This document shows, piece after piece, positions 1 to 8,750 of a DNA stretch of 64,000 nucleotides. Below the pieces are notes generated by a model that had not been told where the DNA came from, did not search any database, and worked only from the letters and a program-made list of their open reading frames with translations. The DNA comes from Yeosuana aromativorans. Its GTDB lineage: Bacteria; Bacteroidota; Bacteroidia; Flavobacteriales; Flavobacteriaceae. The stretch lies in the NCBI RefSeq assembly GCF_014646655.1, contig NZ_BMNR01000001.1, positions 562,111 to 626,110 on the forward strand, written 5' to 3'. Position 1 is the stretch's first letter; the number at the start of each line of letters is the position of its first letter. A program made the translations under genes and the position numbers.

Positions 1-90
1 GAAAAAGGCTATCCCATTGCGCGCAGAACCGTTGCAAAATACCGGGAACAATTGGATATTCCCGTGGCTCGATTACGAAAAAAAATGTAA
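1..90 (+). CDS. rpoN: RNA polymerase sigma-54 factor, C-terminal end (partial)
   Basis: Only the last 29 codons are in the window. They contain the RpoN box (ARRTVAKYRE), the nearly invariant sigma-54 C-terminal motif that contacts the -24 promoter element, followed by a basic tail ending at TAA 88-90. Sigma-54 directs RNA polymerase to promoters that need an ATP-driven enhancer-binding activator. The next gene starts inside this stop codon (TAATG), so the two are probably co-transcribed and translationally coupled. The identification rests on the motif alone because the rest of the protein lies upstream. Confidence 0.88.
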   Translation, partial: EKGYPIARRTVAKYREQLDIPVARLRKKM

Positions 91-695
91 TGAATAAAAT
101 CTTAAAAAGTATCTCATTTATTTTTCATCCATTAATCATCCCCATACTTGGTGTTATATTCTATTTTTCAAAATCGCCTCGATATATCCCAAAGGAAATT
201 ATAGAGGCCAAATTAATTTCAGTCTTTATATTGACGGTTGTATTACCAATTTTATTGTTTTTTCTGTTGAAAACGATCGGTAAAGTAAAATCAATTTATT
301 TAGAGACTACTAAAGAACGTGTATTCCCTTTATTGCTTAATTGTATTGTCGTGCTTTTGGTGCTGGATAGAATATTAACGGCCAATCAAATCATTGAATT
401 GTATTACTTTTTTGTAGGTATTTTAATCTCTACTCTTGCATGTTTGTTTCTGGTGATTTTAAAATTTAAAGCCAGCATCCATATGATATCCATAGCAGGT
501 TTATTAATGTTTTGTATTGCTTTAAGTATTCATTTTAGCATTAACATTAATGGCACATTAGCTTTGTTGTTCATTATTATTGGAGCCGTTGCAACATCCA
601 GATTGCACCTAAAGGCTCATTCATTTGTGGAATTGGTCATTGGCTTTTTTATTGGACTGCTTCCGCAGTTGATTCTTTTGAATTACTGGCTATAA
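90..695 (+). CDS. PAP2-like polytopic membrane protein
   Basis: A 201-residue protein with about six hydrophobic segments and no cleavable signal peptide. Near the C-terminus, SRLHLKAHSFVE resembles the third PAP2 phosphatase motif (SRx5Hx3D, here with Glu in place of Asp). Upstream KERVFPLL and KASIHM could be degenerate forms of the first two motifs. PAP2 enzymes remove phosphate from lipid phosphates or polyprenyl diphosphate at the membrane, but with two motifs weak the activity is uncertain. The start codon overlaps the rpoN stop. The gene converges on, and overlaps by six bases, the PorT-like gene on the other strand. Confidence 0.6.
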   Translation: MNKILKSISFIFHPLIIPILGVIFYFSKSPRYIPKEIIEAKLISVFILTVVLPILLFFLLKTIGKVKSIYLETTKERVFPLLLNCIVVLLVLDRILTANQIIELYYFFVGILISTLACLFLVILKFKASIHMISIAGLLMFCIALSIHFSININGTLALLFIIIGAVATSRLHLKAHSFVELVIGFFIGLLPQLILLNYWL

Positions 696-1382
696 GATAT
701 AAAACATAAGCCCAATTTTTACCGCATTCATGTCCATTGATTGCCCATCTAGCTTTGCGTTATTTGAGAAGATGGGGTTCAATGCGTAATAAACATAAAA
801 ATTCCATGTGTTATATCCAGCTGCGAGTGTCAATCCGTATTGAAAATCATTAAAATCTGGAATGTTCTTATATTTTAAATTGCCTAAATCGCCTACATAT
901 TTACTGGTACTTGCAAACACATAACCTATTTTAAAACCTGAATAGATACGCCAAAATTTATAATCTGTAGCATTTGAAGTGCGCCATCTAAATTCAAAAG
1001 GCATCTCGATGAGATGCTCTGAAAATTTGTTTTTGGAATAAGTATACACATCATTCAAAATACTATAATTAAACGTTCCCATAGCATCTTTATTGATCAA
1101 TAAGTTTTGATTAAAGGAATTGTAGGAATAACCAAGCCCCAAAGCAAGTGCCACATTTCTTTTTTTGTTGATGGGCATATCTTTAATAAACCCGAGATGA
1201 AACCCAAAAGAAAAACCTCTTTGGGAAAGTCCAGCAGGCTGTTTCCCTATTAAATTATAAGTTATCCCAGCATAAAACTGATCTTCTTTATATAAAGAAT
1301 CAACTGCTTTAACTTCAGTTTCCTGAGAAAAAGAACAATATAATCCGAGAAAAAATATTCCGATAAAAACTAAACTTTTCAT
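690..1382 (-). CDS. PorT-like outer membrane beta-barrel protein
   Basis: I place the start at ATG 1382 because a signal peptide (MKSLVFIGIFFLGLYCSFSQ) begins there; a longer reading frame to 1466 adds only non-secretory sequence. The mature part is rich in alternating aromatic and polar residues, with pairs such as FYAGITYN, ALALGLGYSY and FQYGLTLAAGYN, and ends in the hydrophobic residues typical of outer membrane barrels. Length and pattern fit the PorT/porin family of Bacteroidetes; PorT itself is needed for type IX secretion. Whether this copy is the true PorT or a paralogue cannot be told. A terminator at 1494-1531 separates it from the exbD genes, so it probably has its own promoter. 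Confidence 0.7.
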   Translation of the reverse strand: MKSLVFIGIFFLGLYCSFSQETEVKAVDSLYKEDQFYAGITYNLIGKQPAGLSQRGFSFGFHLGFIKDMPINKKRNVALALGLGYSYNSFNQNLLINKDAMGTFNYSILNDVYTYSKNKFSEHLIEMPFEFRWRTSNATDYKFWRIYSGFKIGYVFASTSKYVGDLGNLKYKNIPDFNDFQYGLTLAAGYNTWNFYVYYALNPIFSNNAKLDGQSMDMNAVKIGLMFYIL

Positions 1383-1493
1383 CTGTATAAATTTATTTGT
1401 TTTCAATGGCCGTATGGAATGCCCCTTTAGATTATTTAGGTTGTTTTGAAATTTATCAATAGGCATTTCATAGTATCAATATAATCATAAAGG

Positions 1494-1531
1494 TATAAAA
1501 AAAGGGTATTTTGAAATATCAAAATACCCTT
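1494..1531 (-). terminator. Rho-independent terminator of the exb operon
   Basis: A 13-bp perfect stem (1502-1514 with 1519-1531) is followed, reading on the minus strand, by a run of seven T residues. It lies just after the second exbD gene and before the PorT-like gene. Confidence 0.8.
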
Positions 1532-1557
1532 CTAAATATAAAATTAAGATTTAAATT

Positions 1558-2031
1558 TTAATGGCTAAAAACATCACCCTTTTTAGTGGTGTAATTAATT
1601 TTTAACGCATTTACTTTTCGCAATTCTTGTTTAATGTCCATGATGGTTCCCATACTGGCATCTTTATCAACTTTTAAAGCGGTTGTTAAAAACGGTACCA
1701 ACTCTTCTCTTTTTGAAGCACGTTCAGCAGCAATAAATGCAGCTATATCACTTACATCAGCAAATTTGTCGTTAAGCTGTATTTTGGTTTCTGTACCGTA
1801 TTGCTTGTATTGCTCGCTAGGTTTCCCAGCATAAATGTACATTACTAAATCTTTTTTGTCCAGTTTCTCTACCTGGTCAGCGTATGGCAAATTATTCTTG
1901 ATCATCAAGGTATTTTCTCTCATCACCGTTGCAACCATAAAGAAGAATAATAGCATAAATACAATATCTGGTAAAGATGCTGTTGAAATAGCTGGCAATT
2001 CGCCTCCTTTTTTCTTTTTGAATTTTGACAT
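1558..2031 (-). CDS. exbD: ExbD/TolR biopolymer transport protein (second copy)
   Basis: A 157-residue protein with a basic N-terminus, one membrane segment at about residues 20-37 and a periplasmic domain. Asp22, just inside the membrane segment (SLPDIVFMLLFFF), is the conserved proton-path residue of ExbD/TolR. With ExbB it uses the proton motive force to energise TonB for outer membrane uptake, or to drive another Tol-like machine. It is the last gene of the minus-strand cluster exbB - 147-residue membrane protein - exbD - exbD and follows the first exbD after 27 bases. Paired exbD genes of unequal length are usual in flavobacteria. Confidence 0.88.
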   Translation of the reverse strand: MSKFKKKKGGELPAISTASLPDIVFMLLFFFMVATVMRENTLMIKNNLPYADQVEKLDKKDLVMYIYAGKPSEQYKQYGTETKIQLNDKFADVSDIAAFIAAERASKREELVPFLTTALKVDKDASMGTIMDIKQELRKVNALKINYTTKKGDVFSH

Positions 2032-2058
2032 ATTATATCAACGTATTAACTTTTTAAA

Positions 2059-2646
2059 TTATTGTACTTCAGATAGTTTTTGAGGATACTCCTCTTTTAT
2101 TTTTTCTATCTTTTCCTTTAATCGTTCTTTATTTCCAACCCAGTTAACATTATCATAGTCGGCTTGCATTTCTGTAAATGTCTTTCCGTATAATGACATG
2201 GCACGCTTGTCTCTTAACTCATTATAAGCTGCCACCAATTCATTTTGAACAGACACATACATTTTATAAGATGTTTCCCTTGCATTTTTAAGCGAGATAA
2301 TGGCTTTGTCTGGATTGTCGGAAGACGCTGGATCTTTTTTACCATGACAATAATCACAGGTTCCGTCGCCTCCGTTATCCAAAAATTCTACGGCTGCTTT
2401 TCTTAAATCCTTAAGGTTCATCCTTTCATCTTCAACAAGCAATTCATCTTTACCATTAACTAATACTGTAAAAATATTTTTTTGCTTAATGATAACGTCC
2501 TCTTGGTTGTCATCCATTGGAGGCAGTTTACGGTTTATTCCCGTATCTGTTTCAATGGTAGTGGTTACCAAGAAAAATATCAATAATAGAAACGCAATGT
2601 CGGCCATGGAGCCTGCATTAACTTCTGGTGCTGCTCTTTTTGCCAT
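2059..2646 (-). CDS. exbD: ExbD/TolR biopolymer transport protein with Cys-containing insertion
   Basis: A 195-residue ExbD-like protein, longer than the typical 130-150. It has one membrane segment near residues 15-31 with the conserved Asp16 (SMADIAFLLLIFFL). The periplasmic domain carries an insertion with CDYCH (Cys97, Cys100, His101), which formally matches a c-type haem motif. The cysteine pair could equally form a disulfide or bind metal. It starts four bases after the 147-residue membrane protein ends, in one operon with exbB. Function: partner of ExbB in proton-driven energy transfer to TonB or a related system. Confidence 0.86.
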   Translation of the reverse strand: MAKRAAPEVNAGSMADIAFLLLIFFLVTTTIETDTGINRKLPPMDDNQEDVIIKQKNIFTVLVNGKDELLVEDERMNLKDLRKAAVEFLDNGGDGTCDYCHGKKDPASSDNPDKAIISLKNARETSYKMYVSVQNELVAAYNELRDKRAMSLYGKTFTEMQADYDNVNWVGNKERLKEKIEKIKEEYPQKLSEVQ

Positions 2647-2650
2647 AATG

Positions 2651-3094
2651 TTATTTATTAAATAATTTTTTTACTCCTGATAAAAGCATGGCAATTATAG
2701 ATCCAGCCATCAAAATGTAAAATGCTACAATACCAGCTCCCACCATATGAGATTCTCCTTCGGTTGCTGGAATGCCATTATATAAATAGTCTCTAGTGTC
2801 TCCACCTGTAACAGCATATGATATGACCAAAACTATAATAAAAGCGCCAGCTCCCAGTAAGGTACTTTTTAATGAAGCTGTATTTGTAAACAGTCCTTTC
2901 AAGGTAAATATAACTACCAATGCAAGTGTTACCAAGAAAATGGCATAAGCTACATACATGAAGTTATTAACTGTGCCGCTTGATTCTCCTGCTTTAATAG
3001 CTTCATCTCCCGCTCCAATTATCATGGCAAGAAAGACAATTGAAAGAATACCTACAATTCCAACGAATATAGTTGCTAATTTTTTTGTATTCAT
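2651..3094 (-). CDS. Four-helix membrane protein of the exb operon, function unknown
   Basis: A 147-residue protein with four clear hydrophobic segments (about residues 7-27, 44-66, 75-95 and 117-140) and almost no soluble domain. I recognise no catalytic motif. Its place between exbB (22 bases upstream) and exbD (four bases downstream) indicates co-transcription, and it may be an accessory subunit or assembly factor of this ExbBD complex. That role is inferred from the operon only. Confidence 0.75.
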   Translation of the reverse strand: MNTKKLATIFVGIVGILSIVFLAMIIGAGDEAIKAGESSGTVNNFMYVAYAIFLVTLALVVIFTLKGLFTNTASLKSTLLGAGAFIIVLVISYAVTGGDTRDYLYNGIPATEGESHMVGAGIVAFYILMAGSIIAMLLSGVKKLFNK

Positions 3095-3115
3095 AATGTT
3101 TTTATTTGAATATTA

Positions 3116-3886
3116 TTACTTTTTTTGTCTGATCAGTAAATCCATTAATGTAATGGAAGCATCTTCCATGTCATTAACGATACTATCAATTTTAGCAATA
3201 ATATAATTGTAAAATACTTGAAGTATAATAGCAACAACCAAACCAAATACGGTTGTTAAAAGTGCTACTTTAATACCTCCGGCCACAAGTGATGGTTGCA
3301 TATCACCAGCTGCCTCAATTTTATCAAATGCCTGGATCATACCAATTACTGTTCCCATGAACCCTAACATAGGAGCCAATGCGATAAATAATGATATCCA
3401 AGACACGTTTTTCTCTAATTGACCCATTTGAACGCCTCCGTAAGCTACAACAGCTTTTTCAACAGCATCCAACCCTTCATCTGTTCTATCCAATCCTTGA
3501 TAGTAAATAGAAGCCACAGGACCTTTTGTGTTTCTGCAAACTTCTTTTGCGGCATCAATACCTCCAGAAGACAATGCTTCTTCAACATCAGAAGTTAATT
3601 TTTTTGTGTTTGTTGTAGAAAGGTTTAAAAAGATAATTCTTTCAATGGCAATTGCCAATCCAAGTATTAAACATAATAGTACAATTCCCATGAAGCCTGG
3701 ACCACCTTCAATAAAACGTTTTTTCAATTCTTGATGAAATCCAAGTTCTTCAGCAGGTGCTGCCGCATCATCTTGGGTTGCACTAACTACTGTGGTAGTT
3801 GTTGTTGTGTTTGCAGTTGTAGTTGCATTAACAGTTCCGAAAGCCATCATTCCTGCAATGGCTAGGATAGAAAATAATCTTTTCAT
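3116..3886 (-). CDS. exbB: MotA/TolQ/ExbB proton channel protein
   Basis: A 256-residue protein with an N-terminal signal-like segment (residues 1-21), a threonine-rich linker (22-36) and then three membrane helices typical of the family (about 67-90, 165-185, 205-230). The segment ALAPMLGFMGTVIGMIQAF is the characteristic MotA/TolQ/ExbB helix. It forms the stator channel that converts proton flow into work on TonB, with the ExbD proteins encoded next. It is the first gene of the minus-strand operon. The extra N-terminal extension is common in Bacteroidetes ExbB. Confidence 0.9.
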   Translation of the reverse strand: MKRLFSILAIAGMMAFGTVNATTTANTTTTTTVVSATQDDAAAPAEELGFHQELKKRFIEGGPGFMGIVLLCLILGLAIAIERIIFLNLSTTNTKKLTSDVEEALSSGGIDAAKEVCRNTKGPVASIYYQGLDRTDEGLDAVEKAVVAYGGVQMGQLEKNVSWISLFIALAPMLGFMGTVIGMIQAFDKIEAAGDMQPSLVAGGIKVALLTTVFGLVVAIILQVFYNYIIAKIDSIVNDMEDASITLMDLLIRQKK

Positions 3887-3959
3887 GTTCTAGATCTTAA
3901 TTTTATTAGTTAAAGTGTTAAAGATATAAAAAAAAAGTAATTAAAAATAAAAATAACAG

Positions 3960-4047
3960 CAGAGAGGAAGGGATTCGAACCCTCGATACGCTTTTGGCGT
4001 ATACACACTTTCCAGGCGTGCGCCTTCGACCACTCGGCCACCTCTCT
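3960..4047 (-). tRNA. tRNA-Ser (GGA)
   Basis: Read on the minus strand, a 7-bp acceptor stem (AGAGAGG with CCTCTCT), a discriminator G, a long variable arm as required for tRNA-Ser (stem TATACGC/GCGTAT near 3986-4003) and a T loop GGTTCGAATC are visible. The anticodon stem CACGC/GTGTG encloses the loop CTGGAAA, so the anticodon is GGA (plus-strand TCC at 4011-4013), reading UCC and UCU. CCA is not encoded. Confidence 0.96.
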
Positions 4048-4123
4048 GTATTTCAAATAGCTTAATTACAGGGGGCACAAATAACAAAAAAAAAATTGAA
4101 GATTAAAACTTTAACCGTTAATT

Positions 4124-5155
4124 TTAAGTCATTTCTCCGCGTAAATCCGTTTCATATATGGTTTTGAACACGTTAGATGAAATTTTACACCCCAACATGT
4201 ACATTAATTTACTGGTTGCAGCTTCTGTTGTTATGTCTTTGCCCGAAATAACGCCTATTTTTATTAGTTTTTCACTGGTTTCATAGTGCCCCATGATGAC
4301 ACTTCCGCCAGAACATTGCGTAATGTTAATAATATGTATACCTTTTTTTATTGTGTCTTCAAGTAAGTTAATAAACCATTCTTCTGTTGTACAATTTCCT
4401 GCACCGTAAGTTTCTAAAACCACACCTTTTAATTTTGGTGTACTGAAAATATTTTTTAATAACCCTTCTGAAATGCCTGGAAATAGTTTTACCAAAGCAA
4501 TATTGGTATCTAATGCTTTATGAACTACCAAGCTCTTTTTTAAATTGGGCTTAAACAAATAATCATAATTTATTTTTAAATGCACCCCAGATTCTGCTAA
4601 ATCCGGATAGTTTAAGGAGGCAAAAGCTTCAAAATGCTCTGCATTAATTTTGGTGGTTCGATTGGCCCTGTACAATTTGTATTCAAAATATAAACAGACT
4701 TCCTTTATCACCGGTTTGTTCTTATATTGCAAAGAAGCCATTTGAATGGACGTGATTAAATTTTCCTTGGCGTCAGTTCGTAGATCTCCAATGGGCAATT
4801 GTGAGCCCGTAAAAATCACTGGCTTTGCCAGATTTTCAAGCATAAAACTCAATGCCGATGCCGTGTAGCTCATGGTATCGCTTCCGTGAAGCACCACAAA
4901 TCCATCAAACAACTTATAGTTTGTTTCTATGATTTCTGCTATCTGGACCCAATACGTAGGATTCATATTACTGGAATCAATGGGTGTTTCAAAAGAAACC
5001 GTATCAATCTCACAGTCCAACAAATGGAGTTCTGGAATTCGTTTCAAAAGATTTTTAAAATCAAACACCCGCAACGCACCTGTTTTAAAATCTTTTATCA
5101 TACCAATAGTCCCGCCTGTGTAGATGAGAAGTATGTTTGGTGTTGATTTGCCCAT
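4124..5155 (-). CDS. ansA: Type I (cytoplasmic) L-asparaginase
   Basis: A 343-residue protein without signal peptide. It has both asparaginase signatures: TGGTIG at residues 13-18, with the nucleophilic threonine, and HGSDTM at 90-95, with the second catalytic Thr-Asp pair. It hydrolyses L-asparagine to aspartate and ammonia in the cytoplasm. It follows tatD after three bases and is probably in one operon with it. This TatD-asparaginase pair next to an exb operon is a common flavobacterial arrangement, as far as I recall. Confidence 0.92.
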   Translation of the reverse strand: MGKSTPNILLIYTGGTIGMIKDFKTGALRVFDFKNLLKRIPELHLLDCEIDTVSFETPIDSSNMNPTYWVQIAEIIETNYKLFDGFVVLHGSDTMSYTASALSFMLENLAKPVIFTGSQLPIGDLRTDAKENLITSIQMASLQYKNKPVIKEVCLYFEYKLYRANRTTKINAEHFEAFASLNYPDLAESGVHLKINYDYLFKPNLKKSLVVHKALDTNIALVKLFPGISEGLLKNIFSTPKLKGVVLETYGAGNCTTEEWFINLLEDTIKKGIHIINITQCSGGSVIMGHYETSEKLIKIGVISGKDITTEAATSKLMYMLGCKISSNVFKTIYETDLRGEMT

Positions 5156-5158
5156 TGT

Positions 5159-5935
5159 TTATATGTTAAAAACGTGTTTTGAGTTTTGTGTGGTTATATG
5201 TGCGATGTCTTCTGTTGACATATTATAGAGTTCCGATAGTTTTTCCATTACCTTTAATATATAGATACTTTCATTGCGTTTGCCCCGGTAAGGTACAGGA
5301 GCCAAATATGGGGAATCAGTTTCTAAAACGATATGGTCTAAATCAATTTTGTTCAAAAACTGATCTATTTTCCCATTTTTAAAAGTGACCACGCCACCGA
5401 TTCCCAATTTCATATTATAGGATATGGCTTGTTGGGCTTGTTCAAAAGTTCCCGTAAAGCAATGAAATATCCCAAACAAATCATCTGCTTTTTCATGTTC
5501 AAGAATTTCGAAGATTTCATCAAAAGCGTCCCTGCAATGAATGACTATTGGTAATTTATATTGTTTTGCCAATTTTATTTGATGCCTAAACGCTTCTTGC
5601 TGTATGGTAAGTGTGCTTTTATCCCAATACAAATCAATTCCTATTTCACCAACAGCATAAAACTTTCGCTTAGCAAGCATATTTTCAACGTGTTGTAATT
5701 CTTCTTTATAACTATCCTTAACATGTGTTGGATGCAAACCCGACATTAAAAACATATTGTCAGGATAATCGCTTTCCAATTGCAGCATGGATTCTGTGTA
5801 AGTAGAATCTATGGCTGGTATAAAAAATCGGGATATGCCTGCTTCTATGGCACGATTGATCACATCATGTCTATCCTCGTCAAAGGCTTCACTGTATAAA
5901 TGGGTGTGGGTATCTGTGAGTATCAAACTGGACAA
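5159..5935 (-). CDS. tatD: TatD family metal-dependent hydrolase
   Basis: A 258-residue TIM-barrel amidohydrolase-fold protein. Metal ligands visible are DTHTH (8-12), GEIGID, IVIHCRD, IFHCFTG and ETDSPYLAP, all standard for TatD nucleases, which act as 3'-5' DNA exonucleases or deacylases. No ATG lies upstream of the essential DTHTH motif before the stop at about 5945, so translation probably starts at TTG 5935 (or TTG 5926). It is the first gene of the tatD-ansA pair and diverges from the gene at 6011. Confidence 0.9.
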   Translation of the reverse strand: MSSLILTDTHTHLYSEAFDEDRHDVINRAIEAGISRFFIPAIDSTYTESMLQLESDYPDNMFLMSGLHPTHVKDSYKEELQHVENMLAKRKFYAVGEIGIDLYWDKSTLTIQQEAFRHQIKLAKQYKLPIVIHCRDAFDEIFEILEHEKADDLFGIFHCFTGTFEQAQQAISYNMKLGIGGVVTFKNGKIDQFLNKIDLDHIVLETDSPYLAPVPYRGKRNESIYILKVMEKLSELYNMSTEDIAHITTQNSKHVFNI

Positions 5936-6010
5936 CTTAAAATTTTAAACCTATTTCCAATTGTAAAAATAATTGTTTTACATGAGTATCTTTGTCTAAA
6001 ATTAATTTAG

Positions 6011-6451
6011 ATGCAATCACTTAACGATTTTCTTATTGAAAAAGGCTATACCAAAATAAAGCTTAAACTTGCAAAGACCAACCACTTTGAGCTTAAGGCA
6101 ACCATTAATGGGGTAAAAGGGCATTTTATTTTGGATACGGGCGCTTCCAGTTCCTGCATAGGATTAAATGCCATTGAAACATTTAAACTTGATGCTGAAG
6201 AATCTCTTGTAAAAGCTGCAGGGGCAGGTGCTATAGACATGGAAACTCAAATATCAAAAAAAAATGCCATTAAAATAGGGAAATGGCAAAAAAAGAATGT
6301 TGTCCTGATTTTGTTCAACCTCACACATGTAAACACAGCCTTAATAAACCATAACGCAAACCCTGTGGATGGAATCATTGGGGCCGATATTTTAAAGAAA
6401 GGAAAGGCCATTATAGATTATGAAAAGAAATATTTGTATTTAAAACCATAA
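6011..6451 (+). CDS. Retropepsin-like aspartic protease (clan AA)
   Basis: A 146-residue soluble protein. FILDTGASSSCIG (catalytic Asp42 in DTGA) is the active-site motif of retropepsin-like aspartic proteases, and DGIIGADIL near the C-terminus matches the second conserved hydrophobic-Gly motif. Members of this single-domain family must dimerise to form an active site. No signal peptide is seen. A TATCTTTG element (5987-5994) lies 16 bases upstream of the start and fits the flavobacterial -7 box. The substrate is unknown. Confidence 0.82.
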   Translation: MQSLNDFLIEKGYTKIKLKLAKTNHFELKATINGVKGHFILDTGASSSCIGLNAIETFKLDAEESLVKAAGAGAIDMETQISKKNAIKIGKWQKKNVVLILFNLTHVNTALINHNANPVDGIIGADILKKGKAIIDYEKKYLYLKP

Positions 6452-6499
6452 TAAGTCTTTAAATTCTTACATTTATACTGTTTTTAATCCCTAAAAATA

Positions 6500-7123
6500 A
6501 TGAGTTCAATAGTAATTGCCGATGATCATCCTCTGCTACTTAGAGGGTTGAGTGATTTTTTAACTTCAAAAGGTTTCAATATTATAGGTATGGCTGAAGA
6601 TGGAAACACAGCTTATAACATGATTGTGAAATTAAAGCCAGAACTTGCTATTCTTGATATCAGGATGCCCCATAAGACCGGTTTGGAAATTGCCGAAGAT
6701 TGTTACAAAAACCAAATCAAAACAAAAATCATCTTAATTACCTTTGACCAAGAAGAAAGTTTGTATGAACAAGCAAAAGCCTTTAACGTTTACGGTTATA
6801 TTCTAAAGGAATTTGCCATAGAAGAAATTGAAATTTGTATTGAACATGTTCTTAAAAACGAGCACTATTTTAGTGAAGAAATAGAAGCCCACTTAAAAAC
6901 CGGAAAACCAAGTGACGAATCGCTGGAAGACCTTACTAAAACCGAAAAAAAGATTTTATCGCTCATTGCTGATAATAAAACCAGCCAAGACATTGCAGAA
7001 GAACTATCGGTTTCTATAAAAACCATCCATAAGCACCGAAGCAACATCATTGCCAAGTTAAAATTAGATAATAAACCTTCATCACTTTTGGTTTGGGCCA
7101 ATCTCAATAAAAATCTCTTTTAG
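6500..7123 (+). CDS. NarL/LuxR-family response regulator
   Basis: A 207-residue two-domain protein. The receiver domain (1-120) has the acidic pair Asp8-Asp9, the phosphorylation site Asp53 (LAILDIRMP) and a conserved Lys near 102. The DNA-binding domain (about 143-207) is a LuxR-type helix-turn-helix (LTKTEKKILSLIADNKTSQD, then SVSIKTIHKHRSNI). No histidine kinase gene is adjacent, so it is an orphan regulator and its signal is unknown. A strong hairpin terminator follows directly. Confidence 0.92.
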   Translation: MSSIVIADDHPLLLRGLSDFLTSKGFNIIGMAEDGNTAYNMIVKLKPELAILDIRMPHKTGLEIAEDCYKNQIKTKIILITFDQEESLYEQAKAFNVYGYILKEFAIEEIEICIEHVLKNEHYFSEEIEAHLKTGKPSDESLEDLTKTEKKILSLIADNKTSQDIAEELSVSIKTIHKHRSNIIAKLKLDNKPSSLLVWANLNKNLF

Positions 7124-7126
7124 ACC

Positions 7127-7158
7127 AAAAAATACGCATTACTGCGTATTTTTTTTTA
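7127..7158 (+). terminator. Rho-independent terminator after the response regulator
   Basis: An A-rich/T-rich hairpin with core TACGCA-N4-TGCGTA followed by a run of nine T residues starts four bases after the response-regulator stop codon. Confidence 0.85.
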
Positions 7159-7412
7159 CACTTCTTAGACTTACCTTTACAGTGCTATTAATTAGTTCTT
7201 AGGGAGAATTTACGAAAACTCTGTGTTGTAATGATACAGAGTTTTCAATTAAAAAAATTTAAAATATTAGCGTTCCAAAACTACCTATCCATTATATCAT
7301 GAATCATAAATTAGATAAATACTTTACAGTTAGTTTGATTGTCATTGTTATTCTAGTTATTTGCATCAACATTATTGTTTACTTTTTTTAGTTTTTAATT
7401 CCATAATTAGTT
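7159..7412. other. Gene-poor intergenic stretch with a stem-loop
   Basis: Between the two terminators there is no conventional gene. A stem-loop pairs GAAAACTCTGT with ACAGAGTTTTC (about 7214-7246, 11-bp stem, loop of about 11). It is followed by an A-rich stretch and then by a possible 30-codon reading frame (7299-7391). The stem-loop lacks a downstream T-run, so it may be a leader or small-RNA structure and not a terminator. No known RNA family is recognised. Confidence 0.4.
7299..7391 (+). CDS. Possible 30-residue single-span membrane peptide
   Basis: ATG 7299 opens a 30-codon frame ending at TAG 7389-7391. The peptide has a short charged N-terminus (MNHKLDKY) and then about 20 consecutive hydrophobic residues. 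It sits alone between two terminators and behind a stem-loop. No ribosome binding site or clear -7 box was found, and short hydrophobic frames arise easily in AT-rich DNA, so this is only a candidate microprotein. Confidence 0.3.
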   Translation: MNHKLDKYFTVSLIVIVILVICINIIVYFF

Positions 7413-7453
7413 AAAAAAAGAGCGCCACTTTATTCAAGTGGCGCTCTTTTTTT
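7413..7453. terminator. Bidirectional terminator before odhB end
   Basis: A perfect hairpin with stem AGAGCGCCACTT/AAGTGGCGCTCT flanked by A-run and T-run works in both directions. It probably ends the odhA-odhB transcript coming from the right and whatever is transcribed from the left. Confidence 0.88.
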
Positions 7454-7474
7454 ACGACTTATATTCCTGAATAA

Positions 7475-8692
7475 TTAAAGTTCCAATGCCTTTTTTACAT
7501 CATTATCCATTAATAACTCAACTGGGTTTTCCAGCGCTTCTTTTACTGCCACTAAAAAGCCCACACTTTCTTTTCCATCAATAATTCTGTGGTCATAGGA
7601 CAATGCTACGTACATAATAGGGCGTATTTCAACTTTTCCATCAATAGCAACAGGGCGTTCCACAATATTGTGCATACCTAAAATACCACTTTGTGGCGGA
7701 TTGATAATAGGAGTGGACAACATACTGCCAAAAACACCTCCATTAGAAATGGTAAACGTTCCACCGGTCATTTCATCAACTGTAATTTGGCCGTCACGCG
7801 CACGAAGCGCCAAACGTTTAACCTCAGCTTCAACACCTCTAAAAGACATATTCTCAACATTTCGCATAACGGGAACCATTAATCCTTTAGGGCCTGAAAC
7901 AGCAATACTGATATCACAAAAATCATAAGTAATCATATCCTTATCATCAATCATGGAATTGACCGCGGGATACATTTTCAAAGCCCTTACCACAGCCAAT
8001 GAAAAGAAACTCATAAACCCTAAACCAACACCATGTTTAGATTTAAACTCTTCCTTATATTTATTTCGAAGTTCAAAAATTGGAGACATGTCCACCTCAT
8101 TAAATGTGGTCAACATGGCCGTTGTGTTTTTTGCTTCCACTAAACGTTCAGCCACTTTACGGCGTAACATGGACATTTTACTTCTGGAACTTCCTCTGTT
8201 TCCTCCTGTTGGAGTTCCCATAGAAGGTTTAGCGTTTACAGCGTCATCTTTGGTCACTCTTCCATCTTTTCCGGTACCTTTCACTTCAGAAGCTGCAATT
8301 CCTTTTTCAGATAAAATCTTTTTAGCAGCTGGACTTGCCGTTCCTGTAGCATATGTTTTTGATTCTGTTTCTTTTTGAGCTGGTTTTGAAGTTTCCTCTT
8401 TAGGGGCTTCTTCTTTCTTATCTTCTTTGGACGAATCTTTTCCTTCTGGTTTTTCCGCACTGGTATCAATTAAGCAAACAATAGCTCCAACTGCCACAGC
8501 GTCTCCTTCTTCAGCTTTCAAAGTAATGATACCACTGGCTTCTGCAGGAAGTTCTAGTGTTGCTTTATCACTGTCAACCTCTGCAATGGCTTGATCTTTT
8601 TCAACATAATCACCATCTTCAACCAACCATGTTGCAATTTCCACCTCTGTTATGGATTCCCCTGGTGAAGGGACTTTCATTTCTAAAATCAT
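7475..8692 (-). CDS. odhB: Dihydrolipoyl succinyltransferase, E2 of 2-oxoglutarate dehydrogenase
   Basis: A 405-residue E2 subunit. It has an N-terminal lipoyl domain (1-77) with the lipoylation site [13 protein letters not shown], an acidic/Lys-rich linker (about 80-115), a peripheral subunit-binding domain (about 118-155; [13 protein letters not shown]) and a C-terminal catalytic domain (about 180-405) with the active-site motif YDHRIIDG. It transfers the succinyl group from lipoamide to CoA in the TCA cycle. It lies 58 bases downstream of odhA on the same strand, as in most bacteria, so the two form an operon. Confidence 0.94.
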   Translation of the reverse strand: MILEMKVPSPGESITEVEIATWLVEDGDYVEKDQAIAEVDSDKATLELPAEASGIITLKAEEGDAVAVGAIVCLIDTSAEKPEGKDSSKEDKKEEAPKEETSKPAQKETESKTYATGTASPAAKKILSEKGIAASEVKGTGKDGRVTKDDAVNAKPSMGTPTGGNRGSSRSKMSMLRRKVAERLVEAKNTTAMLTTFNEVDMSPIFELRNKYKEEFKSKHGVGLGFMSFFSLAVVRALKMYPAVNSMIDDKDMITYDFCDISIAVSGPKGLMVPVMRNVENMSFRGVEAEVKRLALRARDGQITVDEMTGGTFTISNGGVFGSMLSTPIINPPQSGILGMHNIVERPVAIDGKVEIRPIMYVALSYDHRIIDGKESVGFLVAVKEALENPVELLMDNDVKKALEL

Positions 8693-8750
8693 TCGTTATA
8701 ATTTTAATTGTCTTTTTGGATTTAATTCCAATTGTTTTAAGCTATCATTT

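Noticed and set aside
1383..1466. Longer start of the PorT-like protein at 1466
   Set aside because: The signal peptide begins at ATG 1382; the extension is polar and would hide it.
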